Counted from the stretch's first letter, positions 1-7,608 are shown. The stretch is 64,000 nucleotides of DNA from Firmicutes bacterium UBA6113 (GCA_002422545.1 DIWF01000025.1:1-64000), one strand, 5' to 3'. The notes: generated from the letters alone by a model not told the origin. Made by a program: numbers and translations.

Positions 1-203
1 AGTTTGAATTCGAAAGTATATGTTTCATTTTTTCTGGAACGCATCAAGCCTTCTTCACCAAAAGCTTTATATGAAGTTACCCACTGTTGAACAGATTTCT
101 TATATGGAATTCCATACTTCTTAGCTAAATAGGTATAGCCTCCTTCATTATTTAAATACGCTTTTACTATTTCCATTTTCATTTCAAAACTATATTTTGC
201 CAT
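1..203 (-). CDS. IS3-family (IS150 group) transposase OrfA, N-terminal part, cut by window edge
   Basis: The minus strand from 203 down to the window edge encodes about 67 residues beginning MAKYSFEMKMEIVKAYL, a helix-turn-helix N-terminus typical of IS3-family OrfA proteins that bind the element ends. The pattern KYGIPYKKSVQQWV followed by FGEEGLMRSR matches the usual HTH plus linker of this family. A GGGAGG ribosome site lies 10-15 bases upstream of the ATG (minus strand, 214-219). The rest of OrfA and the OrfB integrase lie outside the window, so intactness cannot be judged. The family call rests on the protein plus the adjacent terminal repeat. Confidence 0.85.
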   Translation of the reverse strand, partial: MAKYSFEMKMEIVKAYLNNEGGYTYLAKKYGIPYKKSVQQWVTSYKAFGEEGLMRSRKNETYTFEFK

Positions 204-210
204 AAAAAAA

Positions 211-260
211 CTGACCTCCCTATATGTTAGATTTTTTAGGTCTAACATATGGGGGTCAGT
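211..260 (-). promoter_or_regulatory. Hairpin covering the transposase ribosome binding site
   Basis: Bases 211-231 and 242-260 are an imperfect inverted repeat (CTGACCTCCC...TTAGA against TCTAAC...GGTCAG). In RNA entering from outside the element the GGGAGG Shine-Dalgarno of orfA would be paired. Several IS elements, such as IS10 and IS50, use this to silence read-through expression. The structure is visible here; the function is inferred. Confidence 0.55.
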
Positions 261-263
261 TCA
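239..263 (-). repeat. Terminal inverted repeat of the IS150-group element
   Basis: Read on the minus strand this is TGAACTGACCCCCATATG followed by TTAGACC, matching the IS150-group end pattern (TGnACTGACCCCC...GTTAGAC). It marks the boundary of the element, so the element occupies 1 to about 263. The other end and any target-site duplication are outside the window. Confidence 0.7.
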
Positions 264-281
264 ATCAAGAGGGAGCATTTT

Positions 282-1076
282 TTAATCTTTGTTGATGATG
301 CCCTGGGTTTCATCGCCTGTTAAGTCTCCGGCTGAACTACCGGCTGTTGGAGCAGTTGATTCGGTAGCTTCACCGGGATATTCTGTATAGCACATATACC
401 ATTGTCTGCAATTCCAGTCAGGATTAGGATCAGTTGATCTTTCAATTACTTCATTAAATGTTCTTGGAGGTGGAACTATAACAGGATCACCAGGCATCCA
501 GTTTGCTGGGGTGCCGACACCATATTCCGTTGAAATTTGAAGAGCATCGATGAGCCTTAAAAGTTCGTATATATTTCTTCCGTTTGTTGCCGGGTATGTA
601 AGTATTGCCCTTATTCGCTGATTGGGATCAATAATGAATACGTCTCTAACGCTTTGTTCATAAATTCTGTCAGGATTTACCATGCCGTAAAGAGCTGAAA
701 CTTCTGCATCCCTGTCAGCTATAAGCGGAAATGGAATTGTAATGCCGGTAAACTGAAGAATATCGTAAAACCAGGCAAGATGGGCTGGATTGCTGTCGAT
801 ACTCACACCAATGAGCTGTACATTTCTTTTTTCAAATTCAGAGTATAGCTGTGAAAAAGCAATGAATTCAGACGTACAGATAGGAGTAAAGTCTCCCGGG
901 TGTGAAAAGAAAAGAACCCATTTCCCTCTGTACTGGGACATTGTTATGATGCCGTCAGTTGTTATGGCCGTGAAGTCAGGAGCAATTCTTCCTATGGTCA
1001 GACACTGATGATTTCTTTCCATAACAGGATTTATTGTATTTAAATTTGGATCATTCACATTGTTCTTGGATATCAT
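282..1076 (-). CDS. Peroxiredoxin (AhpC/TSA superfamily, Prx6-like)
   Basis: The product is 264 residues if it starts at the ATG at 1076, which has a good AGGAGG seven bases upstream; longer upstream reading has no ribosome site. The thioredoxin-fold peroxidase core is clear: FFSHPGDFTPICTSEF holds the peroxidatic cysteine (about Cys67) in the PxxxT(S/T)xxC setting, followed by GVSIDSNPAHLAW and later FIIDPNQRIRAIL. It reduces H2O2 and organic peroxides using thiols. Two further cysteines near residue 220 (CRQWYMC) could resolve the sulfenate. The Ser/Thr/Gly/Asp-rich tail (about the last 30 residues) is not part of the usual fold. It sits immediately beside the IS end and looks monocistronic. 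Confidence 0.9.
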   Translation of the reverse strand: MISKNNVNDPNLNTINPVMERNHQCLTIGRIAPDFTAITTDGIITMSQYRGKWVLFFSHPGDFTPICTSEFIAFSQLYSEFEKRNVQLIGVSIDSNPAHLAWFYDILQFTGITIPFPLIADRDAEVSALYGMVNPDRIYEQSVRDVFIIDPNQRIRAILTYPATNGRNIYELLRLIDALQISTEYGVGTPANWMPGDPVIVPPPRTFNEVIERSTDPNPDWNCRQWYMCYTEYPGEATESTAPTAGSSAGDLTGDETQGIINKD

Positions 1077-1217
1077 AATAAGCCTCCTAAAGCATTTGGT
1101 ATTATAATATGTGGAGTCTTTGAATATTGTTAATTTATTATATAAAAACGTGATGTAAATAATATTCAATAGCAACATTTGCTCAGCATGATGAAATGGA
1201 TTTAAGTTTATATAATA

Positions 1218-1246
1218 AAGCAGACGGCGAAGTTCGCCGTCTGCTT
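1218..1246 (-). terminator. Strong hairpin, probably a terminator for the minus strand
   Basis: A perfect 12-bp stem (AAGCAGACGGCG / CGCCGTCTGCTT) with a five-base loop. Read on the minus strand it runs into TTTATTATATAA. It lies just after the stop of the small minus-strand reading frame at 1256-1543 and before the peroxiredoxin promoter region. Confidence 0.6.
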
Positions 1247-1255
1247 ATGTGCTTA

Positions 1256-1528
1256 TTACTTTTTGATAATGTGGAAGTTAACACCCCAAATAGGTCCGAA
1301 TTGGGATGGTTTGTTATTAACAATTTTCTTATTTTCCATTCTCGTATTCTCTTTTTTTGAAAGAATATTTAAATTTGAATTTGGTTTATCATAAAAGTCA
1401 CTGGATAAACCTGAAAAGCCATCCATTCTTAATCTTGCTACGCTAAAATTATCTATCTTCGTATTGGGAGCGTCACCCAAGTTCAATCTGTCCAAAAGAA
1501 CCAACCCTCTCTTCGAAGTAATAAGCAT
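1256..1528 (-). CDS. Doubtful small protein of unknown function
   Basis: A 90-residue reading frame begins MLITSKRGLVLLDRLNLG and ends in GPIWGVNFHIIKK. I do not recognise it. It has no signal peptide or repeat. For it: a strong hairpin follows ten bases after the stop, and the composition (D, N, K, F, G) is protein-like. Against it: there is no convincing ribosome site before the ATG at 1528 or before the TTG 15 bases further out. The end matches a plausible transcript end, but translation is uncertain. Confidence 0.3.
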   Translation of the reverse strand: MLITSKRGLVLLDRLNLGDAPNTKIDNFSVARLRMDGFSGLSSDFYDKPNSNLNILSKKENTRMENKKIVNNKPSQFGPIWGVNFHIIKK

Positions 1529-1583
1529 TATTATAATAACCAACAGGTCAAATATTATTCATGAAATCTAAAAAATTGATATA

Positions 1584-1612
1584 TTGTAATTGATGCTGAA
1601 AGGTTGTATAAT
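1584..1612 (+). promoter_or_regulatory. Sigma-A promoter of the mltG operon
   Basis: TTGTAA (1584-1589), a 17-base spacer and a perfect TATAAT (1607-1612). The start codon of mltG is 42 bases further on. Confidence 0.65.
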
Positions 1613-1654
1613 TTAATGGATTTCAAAATAAGCCAGCAACATTACGGAGGTATT

Positions 1655-2674
1655 ATGAAAAAAATAATTGCTATCCTTCTTGTTATAATAATAGCATCAG
1701 GAGCTTACATGGTTATTAACAATTTTGTGCAGGAAAATTTAAAAGCAGTAGACATTTACGATGAAAGCAAAATTTCTGTGGAAATTCCTTCAGGCAGCAC
1801 AACAGTTGACATAGCAGAAATACTGCTTGAGAATAATCTCATAAGAAATACAAGGGTTTTCAAATATTATGCTGAAAAATCCGGAACAGACTCAAAACTT
1901 AAGGCAGGAACTTATGTCTTGTCAAAAAGCATGGATGCTGACGAGCTTCTTGAAACTTTAATAAACGGAGGATCTTCGGGAAACACTTTAAACATAACAA
2001 TAATTGAAGGACTTACCCTGGAAGAAGCAGCATTATCAATTGCAGAGCAGACAGGACTTGACTTCGACAAAATTGTTGCTTTAATGACAGACGGGCAATA
2101 TTTCAAGGAAGATTTCGAGTTTATTAAAGAAAACCCAAACATAACAAATCTGCAGGGATTTCTTATGCCTGACACATACAACATTTACAAAAATGCAAGT
2201 GAAGAAGATGTTGTAAGAACACTTCTTGATCAGTTTGACGGATTTTATACTGATGAAATAAAACCAAGACTGGAAAATGCAAAGCTTAGTTTCGAAGACA
2301 CCATTATCCTTGCAAGCATTGTTGAAAAGGAAGCATTGCTTGATGAAGAAAGGGACGAAGTTGCAGCAGTATTTTTAAACAGGCTTGATATTAACATGAA
2401 GCTTCAATCCTGTGCTACTGTAAACTACGCTCATGGTGAGTGGAAGGAAAGACTCACTTATGATGACATAGCAATTGACTCACCATACAACACATATGTC
2501 ATAGAAGGACTTCCGCCAACAGCAATAAACTCTCCTGGAAAAGCATCTATCAAAGCGGTTCTTGAACCGGCGGATGTTGATTATTTGTTCTTTGTTGCAA
2601 AGGGAGACGGCTCACATTACTTTTCAAACAATTATGATCAGCACATTGAAGCTGCAAACGAGTATTTAGATTAA
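1655..2674 (+). CDS. mltG: Endolytic murein transglycosylase MltG
   Basis: The 339-residue product cleaves nascent glycan strands at the outer face of the membrane and acts as an elongation terminator in peptidoglycan synthesis. The start at 1655 is chosen for the ACGGAGG eight bases upstream. An N-terminal membrane anchor (about residues 4-24) is followed by a LysM-like region and the YceG/MltG catalytic domain with the signature ASIVEKEA (about 221-227, which holds the catalytic Glu), ERDEVAAVFLNRL, MKLQSCATVNY and DSPYNTY, then GLPPTAINSPGKASI and FVAKGDGSHYFS. The usual LQSDPTV is LQSCATV here. It heads an operon with trmR and trhP, the same order as yrrL-yrrM-yrrN in Bacillus. Confidence 0.95.
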   Translation: MKKIIAILLVIIIASGAYMVINNFVQENLKAVDIYDESKISVEIPSGSTTVDIAEILLENNLIRNTRVFKYYAEKSGTDSKLKAGTYVLSKSMDADELLETLINGGSSGNTLNITIIEGLTLEEAALSIAEQTGLDFDKIVALMTDGQYFKEDFEFIKENPNITNLQGFLMPDTYNIYKNASEEDVVRTLLDQFDGFYTDEIKPRLENAKLSFEDTIILASIVEKEALLDEERDEVAAVFLNRLDINMKLQSCATVNYAHGEWKERLTYDDIAIDSPYNTYVIEGLPPTAINSPGKASIKAVLEPADVDYLFFVAKGDGSHYFSNNYDQHIEAANEYLD

Positions 2675-2683
2675 GGATGAAAA

Positions 2684-3328
2684 ATGGACAATATAAACAG
2701 AGAATATATAGACATATATATACAAAATCTCATACAAAATGAGGATGAAAAATTAGAAAACTTCAGGCAGCAGTGTGTGGAAAGAGGCCTTCCCATAATT
2801 CACAAGGAAGTGGGACAGTATATTAAACTTGTTATAAATCAGCTCCATGCAAAAAGTATCATAGAAGTTGGAACAAATGTAGGTTATTCTTCAATTTTCA
2901 TGAGCAACATCATGAAAAATGAGGGAAAAGTTGTTACATTGGAAAGAAGCGAAAAATTTTACGAAGAAGCTTTGAAAAATATAGAAAGCTTTGGACTTGA
3001 AAAAAACATAGATGTTCATTTTGGAGATGCTGTTGAAAATCTCGATAAAATTGAAGGAACATTCGACATGGCATTTATAGATGCCGCAAAAAGTTACTAC
3101 AGAACTTTCTTTGACAAATGCAGCATGAAGATGAAGTCAGGGGGAATAATAATTTCCGATAATGTGCTTTATCAGGGAATGATAGCAACAGATGAACTGG
3201 TTGTCAGAAGAAAGAAAACATTGGTCAGAAACATGAGAAAATATTTAGAATATATTTCAAATGATGAAAGATACATTACAACGGTCCTTCCACTAGGAGA
3301 CGGACTGGCAGTCACATTAATCAAATAA
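2684..3328 (+). CDS. trmR: tRNA 5-hydroxyuridine O-methyltransferase TrmR (class I SAM enzyme)
   Basis: This 214-residue protein of the COG4122 O-methyltransferase family has the SAM-binding motif I IIEVGTNVGYSSIFMS near residue 60, VVTLERSEKFYEEA (acidic ribose-binding residue), FDMAFIDAAKSYYRTFFD and GGIIISDNVLYQG. In Bacillus the homologue YrrM (TrmR) methylates 5-hydroxyuridine at tRNA position 34 to 5-methoxyuridine. The position between mltG and a U32-family gene matches that operon, which favours TrmR over a small-molecule methyltransferase. It begins ten bases after mltG and ends ten bases before trhP. Confidence 0.85.
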   Translation: MDNINREYIDIYIQNLIQNEDEKLENFRQQCVERGLPIIHKEVGQYIKLVINQLHAKSIIEVGTNVGYSSIFMSNIMKNEGKVVTLERSEKFYEEALKNIESFGLEKNIDVHFGDAVENLDKIEGTFDMAFIDAAKSYYRTFFDKCSMKMKSGGIIISDNVLYQGMIATDELVVRRKKTLVRNMRKYLEYISNDERYITTVLPLGDGLAVTLIK

Positions 3329-3338
3329 AGGAGAAAAT

Positions 3339-4562
3339 ATGTTACCAAAGTTATTAGCACCTGCAGGAAATTTGGATAAGCTCATCATGGCAGTGGAATA
3401 CGGAGCAGACGAAGTATACTTTGCCGGAAAGACAATGGGAATGAGAGCAGGGGGCAAGAATTTCACCAGCAAGGATTTGGAGTACGGAATCGACTACTGC
3501 CACAAACATGACAGAAAATCAAATATAACAGTAAATATAGCTCCACACAACGATGATCTCAAGGGCCTTGAGGAATATCTCAAATATCTTCAGACAATAG
3601 GAGCAGATGCACTTATAGTTGCAGACCCTGGAGTCATAGAAGTTGTTAAACAAACAATACCTGATATGAGAATTCACCTGAGCACTCAGGCAAACACAAC
3701 TAATTTTCATTCGGCAAATTTCTGGTACAAACAAGGAGTGAGCCGAATAGTCCTGGCTCGAGAACTTTCATTCCCGGAAATTGAAGCAATAGTTAAAAAC
3801 TCTCCCAAAGAACTAGAGTTTGAAACATTTGTGCACGGAGCAATGTGCATTTCATATTCAGGAAGATGTTTGTTGTCAAGCTTCATGACAGGAAGGTATT
3901 CTAACAAGGGAGATTGTGCTCAAGCATGCAGATGGAAGTACAACCTTGTTGAAGAAAAACGTCCGGGAGAATACTACCCCATAGAAGAAGATGAAGAAGG
4001 AACATTCATCATGAACTCCAAGGACATGTGCATGGTTGAACACCTGCAGAAATTCAAGGATCTTGGAATAACAGCCCTTAAAATCGAAGGAAGAAACAAA
4101 AGCGAGTACTACACGGCAATTGCTGTGCGTTCATACAGAAATGCATTGGATGAGCTTGAAAAGCCGAAAAGTGAAAGAAATACTCAGTACTGGAAGGAAG
4201 AAGTTGAAAAATCTTCACACAGAGACTTTTCATACGGATTTTTCTTCGGCAATCCATACAAGGACGGTCAGCTTTACACTTCAAGCAGCTACATCAGGAC
4301 ATACGATGTTGTGGGAATAATAAGGTCTTACGACAAAGAAACAGGAAGTTGCGTAATTGAACAAAGAAACAAGTTCTCAGAAGGCGACACTCTTGAATGC
4401 TTCGGACCAAAGGGAACACATTTTGAAGTGATTGCAAAAAACATGCAGGACAAAGATGGAAATAAAATCGAATCAGCGCCTCATGCGCAGATGACGGTAA
4501 AAATGGATATTGACCATGAGGTTGAGCCATACTTCATTTTAAGAAAAAAGGTTGAAGAATAA
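3339..4562 (+). CDS. trhP: U32-family tRNA hydroxylation protein TrhP
   Basis: The 407-residue protein starts at an ATG with GGAGAA eight bases upstream. U32-family signatures are clear: KLLAPAGNLDKLIMAVEYGADEV at the N-terminus, ITVNIAPHNDDL, and the cysteine group MCISYSGRC...GDCAQACRWKY, expected to hold an iron-sulfur cluster. TrhP makes 5-hydroxyuridine at wobble position 34 using prephenate-derived chemistry, and TrmR then methylates it. Bacillus has two adjacent paralogues; here a single gene of the longer type closes the operon. The name is by family and context; a protease activity is not supported for this subgroup. Confidence 0.88.
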   Translation: MLPKLLAPAGNLDKLIMAVEYGADEVYFAGKTMGMRAGGKNFTSKDLEYGIDYCHKHDRKSNITVNIAPHNDDLKGLEEYLKYLQTIGADALIVADPGVIEVVKQTIPDMRIHLSTQANTTNFHSANFWYKQGVSRIVLARELSFPEIEAIVKNSPKELEFETFVHGAMCISYSGRCLLSSFMTGRYSNKGDCAQACRWKYNLVEEKRPGEYYPIEEDEEGTFIMNSKDMCMVEHLQKFKDLGITALKIEGRNKSEYYTAIAVRSYRNALDELEKPKSERNTQYWKEEVEKSSHRDFSYGFFFGNPYKDGQLYTSSSYIRTYDVVGIIRSYDKETGSCVIEQRNKFSEGDTLECFGPKGTHFEVIAKNMQDKDGNKIESAPHAQMTVKMDIDHEVEPYFILRKKVEE

Positions 4563-4581
4563 TACTGACTTAAAATAATAG

Positions 4582-4626
4582 ACAACAACAGGCAAATTAA
4601 AGTGTACTTTAATTTGCCTGTGTTGT
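4582..4626 (+). terminator. Long inverted repeat after trhP
   Basis: ACAACAACAGGCAAATTAAAG is complemented by the following bases to give a roughly 21-bp stem with one bulge and a two-base loop. There is no U-tract on either side, so it is a weak intrinsic terminator at best, but it closes the operon. Confidence 0.5.
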
Positions 4627-4704
4627 AAGTAGAAAGCACATCCTATTTGATGATACCTTTGATGACAGTTTTAATCACTGCTTTTCTGCCGTGTGAAAAT
4701 AAAA

Positions 4705-4730
4705 CAAAAAAACCACTGGCTTAGCCAGTG
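4705..4730 (-). terminator. Rho-independent terminator of the 4745-5158 gene
   Basis: On the minus strand, CACTGGC-TAA-GCCAGTG is followed by GGTTTTTTTG. It lies 14 bases past the stop codon. Confidence 0.85.
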
Positions 4731-4744
4731 AAATAAAGAAATAA

Positions 4745-5158
4745 TTATTCTTGAGCGTAGTCTTCAGGATTTATCAAAGGAATTATTCGTTCTAATTCTG
4801 CTGTATGAATATTTAACAGTTCATTCAGCAATTCTTCTGTTTTTTTATGATCTTCAGAATATTCAATTTTTAAAACCCATTTAGGGTTGTAGTCTTCAGA
4901 TAATTCTTCAAAACCAACAGCTTTACCTGAAAAAATTCCTTCATTGTACAAATCAAAAATTCCTGAATATTTCCAGTCTTCTTCAATATCAAGAGTAGTA
5001 AGGGTTAAGAAGATATAAAGTTTACTACCTTCCTGCATTACATATATTTTATCTATGTATTCCATATTTTTGTGAATTTCATATGAGCCCATTGTTCTGT
5101 CGAAAAAGCCGGTTTCCTTATCCTTAAGCATTAATACCAGATTGTTGTAATTTTCCAT
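4745..5158 (-). CDS. Uncharacterised 137-residue acidic protein
   Basis: The ATG at 5158 has TGGAGG seven bases upstream, and a clean terminator follows, so the gene is real. The sequence (NYNNLVLMLKDKETGFF at the start, LYIFLTLTTLDIEEDWKYSGIFDLYN in the middle, ELLNIHTAELERIIPLINPEDY at the end) is soluble, alternating strands and helices, without cysteines, signal peptide or membrane segment. I do not recognise a characterised family; it resembles small conserved proteins of unknown function found in anaerobic Firmicutes. It is monocistronic and divergent from the small selenoprotein candidate. Confidence 0.8.
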   Translation of the reverse strand: MENYNNLVLMLKDKETGFFDRTMGSYEIHKNMEYIDKIYVMQEGSKLYIFLTLTTLDIEEDWKYSGIFDLYNEGIFSGKAVGFEELSEDYNPKWVLKIEYSEDHKKTEELLNELLNIHTAELERIIPLINPEDYAQE

Positions 5159-5298
5159 TTTGCCTCCAAATAATCATTAATTTACGTTTCAAGTTATTAT
5201 ATTATAAAATTCAACATTAGTATAGAAAATTGTTTTAGATTAGAATTTTATTTAATGGGTATGTATTTTATATATTATGCAATAAAAGGAGTTAGTTA

Positions 5299-5412
5299 AT
5301 GAAAGATAAAAAAGAACCATGGGTTAAAAGTTGTTCGCCATGAATGATAAAATATATTCTGCTGGGAGCAGTGTTTATATTTTTATATTTAGCAGGAAAA
5401 TTATCAAATTAA
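5299..5412 (+). CDS. Candidate 37-residue membrane selenoprotein with a CxxU motif
   Basis: From the ATG at 5299 (AAAGGAG seven bases upstream) the frame runs 14 codons to UGA (5341-5343) and then 22 more codons to TAA. With UGA read as selenocysteine the product has a charged N-terminus MKDKKEPWVK, the redox-type motif C12-S-P-U15, then one hydrophobic helix (about 17-33, YILLGAVFIFLYLAG) and KLSN. Directly after UGA the RNA can fold as a bacterial SECIS: AAATATA/TATATTT outer stem, CTGC/GCAG inner stem and loop UGGGA at 5363-5367, 20-24 bases past UGA. selA, selB, selD and selC are in the same window. The alternative is a 14-residue peptide with a separate ORF starting at the AUG next to UGA, but that AUG has no ribosome site. 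Confidence 0.72.
5344..5382 (+). promoter_or_regulatory. Putative bacterial SECIS element
   Basis: A stem-loop starts seven bases after the UGA: 5350-5356 pairs with 5376-5382, 5359-5362 pairs with 5368-5371, and the apical loop is UGGGA. A short upper stem and a G-containing loop 16-37 bases past UGA are what SelB recognises in known bacterial SECIS elements. Confidence 0.6.
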
Positions 5413-5527
5413 TATGTCAGCGAAACTATACCTTAAAAAATGTAAGAACAAAATGTTTTACATATATTGCCAAATAACTAAAATAGTAGTATGCTTATTA
5501 TATACATTAAAGGAAAGGGGTAACATC

Positions 5528-6004
5528 ATGTCAAACAACTCATTCAGCGGACTTGAAATGCTTAAAGTAGCTATATTGATGGAAGAAGAAGGTTACAATT
5601 TTTACAGGAATGGAGCAAACAACACAACAGGAAAAACCAAGGAGTTTCTAATAGCAGCAGCCAGTCAGGAATTTTTTCACAAAGAAAAGTTTTCACAGCT
5701 TTATGATGAATTAAGTAAAGGAAATGAAGCCGGTTCAGAATATCTTTATGATGACGAAGTAACGGAATATTTAAGATCATTAATAGAAAACCAGGTGTTT
5801 AATAAAAAGGATGAACCAAAGGAGGCATTCAAAGATTTTGAATCAGCTGTTTTAAGTTCATTAAAAACCGAAGAGCTTACTGTAAAAGTATATAATGAGA
5901 TGTATAAGGGAATAACAAGCGATACTGCCAAAGAAGTAATGGGAAAAATTATTGAAGAGGAAAAGCAGCACGTAGAATATTTTAAGAATTTACTAAGAGC
6001 ATAA
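5528..6004 (+). CDS. Rubrerythrin-like ferritin-family diiron protein
   Basis: The 158-residue protein starts at the ATG at 5528, preceded by GGAAAGGGG. It is a four-helix-bundle protein: LMEEEGYNFYRNGA on helix 1, ASQEFFHKEKFSQLYDEL on helix 2 (E..H), and LKTEELTVKVYNEMYKGI plus IIEEEKQHVEYFKNLL on helices 3 and 4 (E..H) supply carboxylate and histidine ligands for a diiron site. There is no C-terminal rubredoxin domain, so it would rely on a separate electron donor if it is a peroxidase. Such proteins handle H2O2 in anaerobes. It follows the candidate selenoprotein and is closed by a terminator. Confidence 0.85.
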   Translation: MSNNSFSGLEMLKVAILMEEEGYNFYRNGANNTTGKTKEFLIAAASQEFFHKEKFSQLYDELSKGNEAGSEYLYDDEVTEYLRSLIENQVFNKKDEPKEAFKDFESAVLSSLKTEELTVKVYNEMYKGITSDTAKEVMGKIIEEEKQHVEYFKNLLRA

Positions 6005-6011
6005 ATCATTA

Positions 6012-6040
6012 AAAGCAAATCCACGAGGTTTGCTTTTTTT
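6012..6040 (+). terminator. Rho-independent terminator
   Basis: AAGCAAATC-CACGA-GGTTTGCTT followed by TTTTTT, eight bases after the rubrerythrin-like gene. Confidence 0.85.
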
Positions 6041-6079
6041 ATTGATATAATTTTGGTTATAATTTACAAATATTAATTG

Positions 6080-6108
6080 TTGACAAAGGTAAAAGTTTAA
6101 TATATTAT
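6080..6108 (+). promoter_or_regulatory. Sigma-A promoter for leader peptide and symporter
   Basis: Perfect TTGACA (6080-6085), a 17-base spacer and TATTAT (6103-6108). The inferred start of transcription is about 40 bases before the leader ATG. Confidence 0.7.
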
Positions 6109-6155
6109 AAAGCATATAAAACATATAAGTTTAGTCAGAAAGCGTTGGAGGAAAA

Positions 6156-6230
6156 ATGAGAAGATTTGATAAAATAATAATGATGAGGAATTCAGGAGCC
6201 GGCGGAAAAATATGTTGCTGTTGCAGATAA
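6156..6230 (+). CDS. 24-residue leader peptide ending in four cysteines
   Basis: The frame MRRFDKIIMM...GGKICCCCR has a strong TTGGAGGA ribosome site and a consensus promoter 50 bases upstream. The codons at 6213-6224 are TGT TGC TGT TGC. It ends 61 bases before the start of a DAACS-family symporter resembling the cystine importer TcyP, with no terminator or promoter visible between. A run of four codons for the amino acid that the next gene probably imports is the standard sign of ribosome-stalling control, as in actinobacterial cysteine-responsive leader peptides. Whether stalling frees the symporter ribosome site is inferred. Confidence 0.65.
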   Translation: MRRFDKIIMMRNSGAGGKICCCCR

Positions 6231-6291
6231 AATTAAAAATTAATTCAAATAAAATATTATCACAACAACATAAATCTAAAGGAGAAAAATC

Positions 6292-7608
6292 ATGAATTTA
6301 AATATAGACATAACATCATATCTGGCGCTTTTAGCTGCCTTGGTATTAATAGGAATACTTGCTTTAATGGCAAAGAAGGAAATTGATTTTGGAATTAGAA
6401 CAATTACTGCCCTTGGACTTGGAATAGGTCTTGGAATTTTGTTTAGAGGAAAGCTTGATCTTGTGCAGCCTATCGGAAAAATATATGTGAGCTTAATATC
6501 TGCTTTTGTGTTGCCATTGTTGTTCTTCGGAGTAGTATCAAGCATATCTCAACTTGACAACATTCAAAGACTTAAGTCAATCGGAATAAAAAGTGTTGCA
6601 TGGTTAACAGCAAACACAGCCATAGCATCAGGACTTACAGTTGTGACAGCACTTATGTTATTTGTAGGAAAGGGAGCAGAGGTAAGTCTTCCTACTGATT
6701 ATGTTCCAAAGGAAGTTCCTGCATTCACTCAAGTATTAATCGATCTTTTCCCGAAAAATATTTTTGCTCAGGCATCAAATAACGCAATCGTTCCAGTAAT
6801 TTTATTTTCAGTAATCATAGGGATAGCTTTGGTTTCACTTTCTTCGGAAAATGAAAAAGATGCAAAACCATTTAAAGATTTTATAGATTCAGGTTCAAAA
6901 ATAATATACAAAGTAATTTCATTTATAATTGAACTGACACCATATGCTGTTCTCGCACTTGTTGCCAGTGCAGTTTCAAGCAACGGACCGGACAAACTTC
7001 TGCCGCTGTTGTCAGTACTATTGATAGCTTACGCTCTTTGCTTTGTTCAGACATTTATTGTAAGTGGTGTAATGATAGCTTTTGTGGCAAAATTAAATCC
7101 TATTAAATTTTTCAAACACATATGGCCTGCTCAGGTTGTTGCCTTCACATCTCAAAGCAGCATAGGAACAATTCCTGTTACAGTCAAATCTTTGAAAAAT
7201 TCAGGAGTGTCCGAAAGCATAGCTTCATTTGTTGCACCTCTGGGAGCAAACATGGGAATGCCCGGATGCGCAGGAATATGGCCTACACTTCTCGCTGTAT
7301 TTGCAATAAATGCTCTTGGAATTGAATATTCATTATCACAGTATGTTATTCTCATAGCACTTACTACGGTTGTAAGCATAGGAACTGTGGGAGTTCCAGG
7401 AACATCAACCATAACAACAACAGCTGTGTTTGCTGCGGCAGGTCTTCCTATTGAAATAATAGTACTTATGACGCCAATCAGCTCAATAGTTGACATGGCT
7501 CGTACGGCAACTAATGTTACAGCAGCTGCAACAAGTTCACTTCTTGTAGCCAAAAGCGAAAATGAACTTGACATAGACAAGTACAACGGAAAAGTATTGC
7601 AATCATAA
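6292..7608 (+). CDS. tcyP: Dicarboxylate/amino acid:cation symporter, probably L-cystine importer (TcyP-like)
   Basis: The 438-residue integral membrane protein starts at an ATG with AAAGGAG eight bases upstream. It has the DAACS (SDF) fold: several helices, the serine-rich hairpin FTSQSSIGTIPVT near residue 285, PLGANMGMPGC near 320, and GVPGTSTITTTAVFAAAGLP plus SIVDMARTATNVTA at the substrate and cation site. An N-terminal extra helix with KKEIDFGIRTITALGLGIGLG resembles B. subtilis TcyP (cystine) more than GltP-type glutamate carriers. The Cys-rich leader peptide directly upstream supports a sulfur amino acid. Substrate remains an inference; another amino or dicarboxylic acid is possible. 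Confidence 0.8.
   Translation: MNLNIDITSYLALLAALVLIGILALMAKKEIDFGIRTITALGLGIGLGILFRGKLDLVQPIGKIYVSLISAFVLPLLFFGVVSSISQLDNIQRLKSIGIKSVAWLTANTAIASGLTVVTALMLFVGKGAEVSLPTDYVPKEVPAFTQVLIDLFPKNIFAQASNNAIVPVILFSVIIGIALVSLSSENEKDAKPFKDFIDSGSKIIYKVISFIIELTPYAVLALVASAVSSNGPDKLLPLLSVLLIAYALCFVQTFIVSGVMIAFVAKLNPIKFFKHIWPAQVVAFTSQSSIGTIPVTVKSLKNSGVSESIASFVAPLGANMGMPGCAGIWPTLLAVFAINALGIEYSLSQYVILIALTTVVSIGTVGVPGTSTITTTAVFAAAGLPIEIIVLMTPISSIVDMARTATNVTAAATSSLLVAKSENELDIDKYNGKVLQS

Noticed and set aside
5344..5412. Separate 22-residue peptide starting at the AUG after UGA
   Set aside because: No Shine-Dalgarno sequence is present before this AUG, whereas the upstream ATG has AAAGGAG; the joint reading with UGA as Sec explains more.
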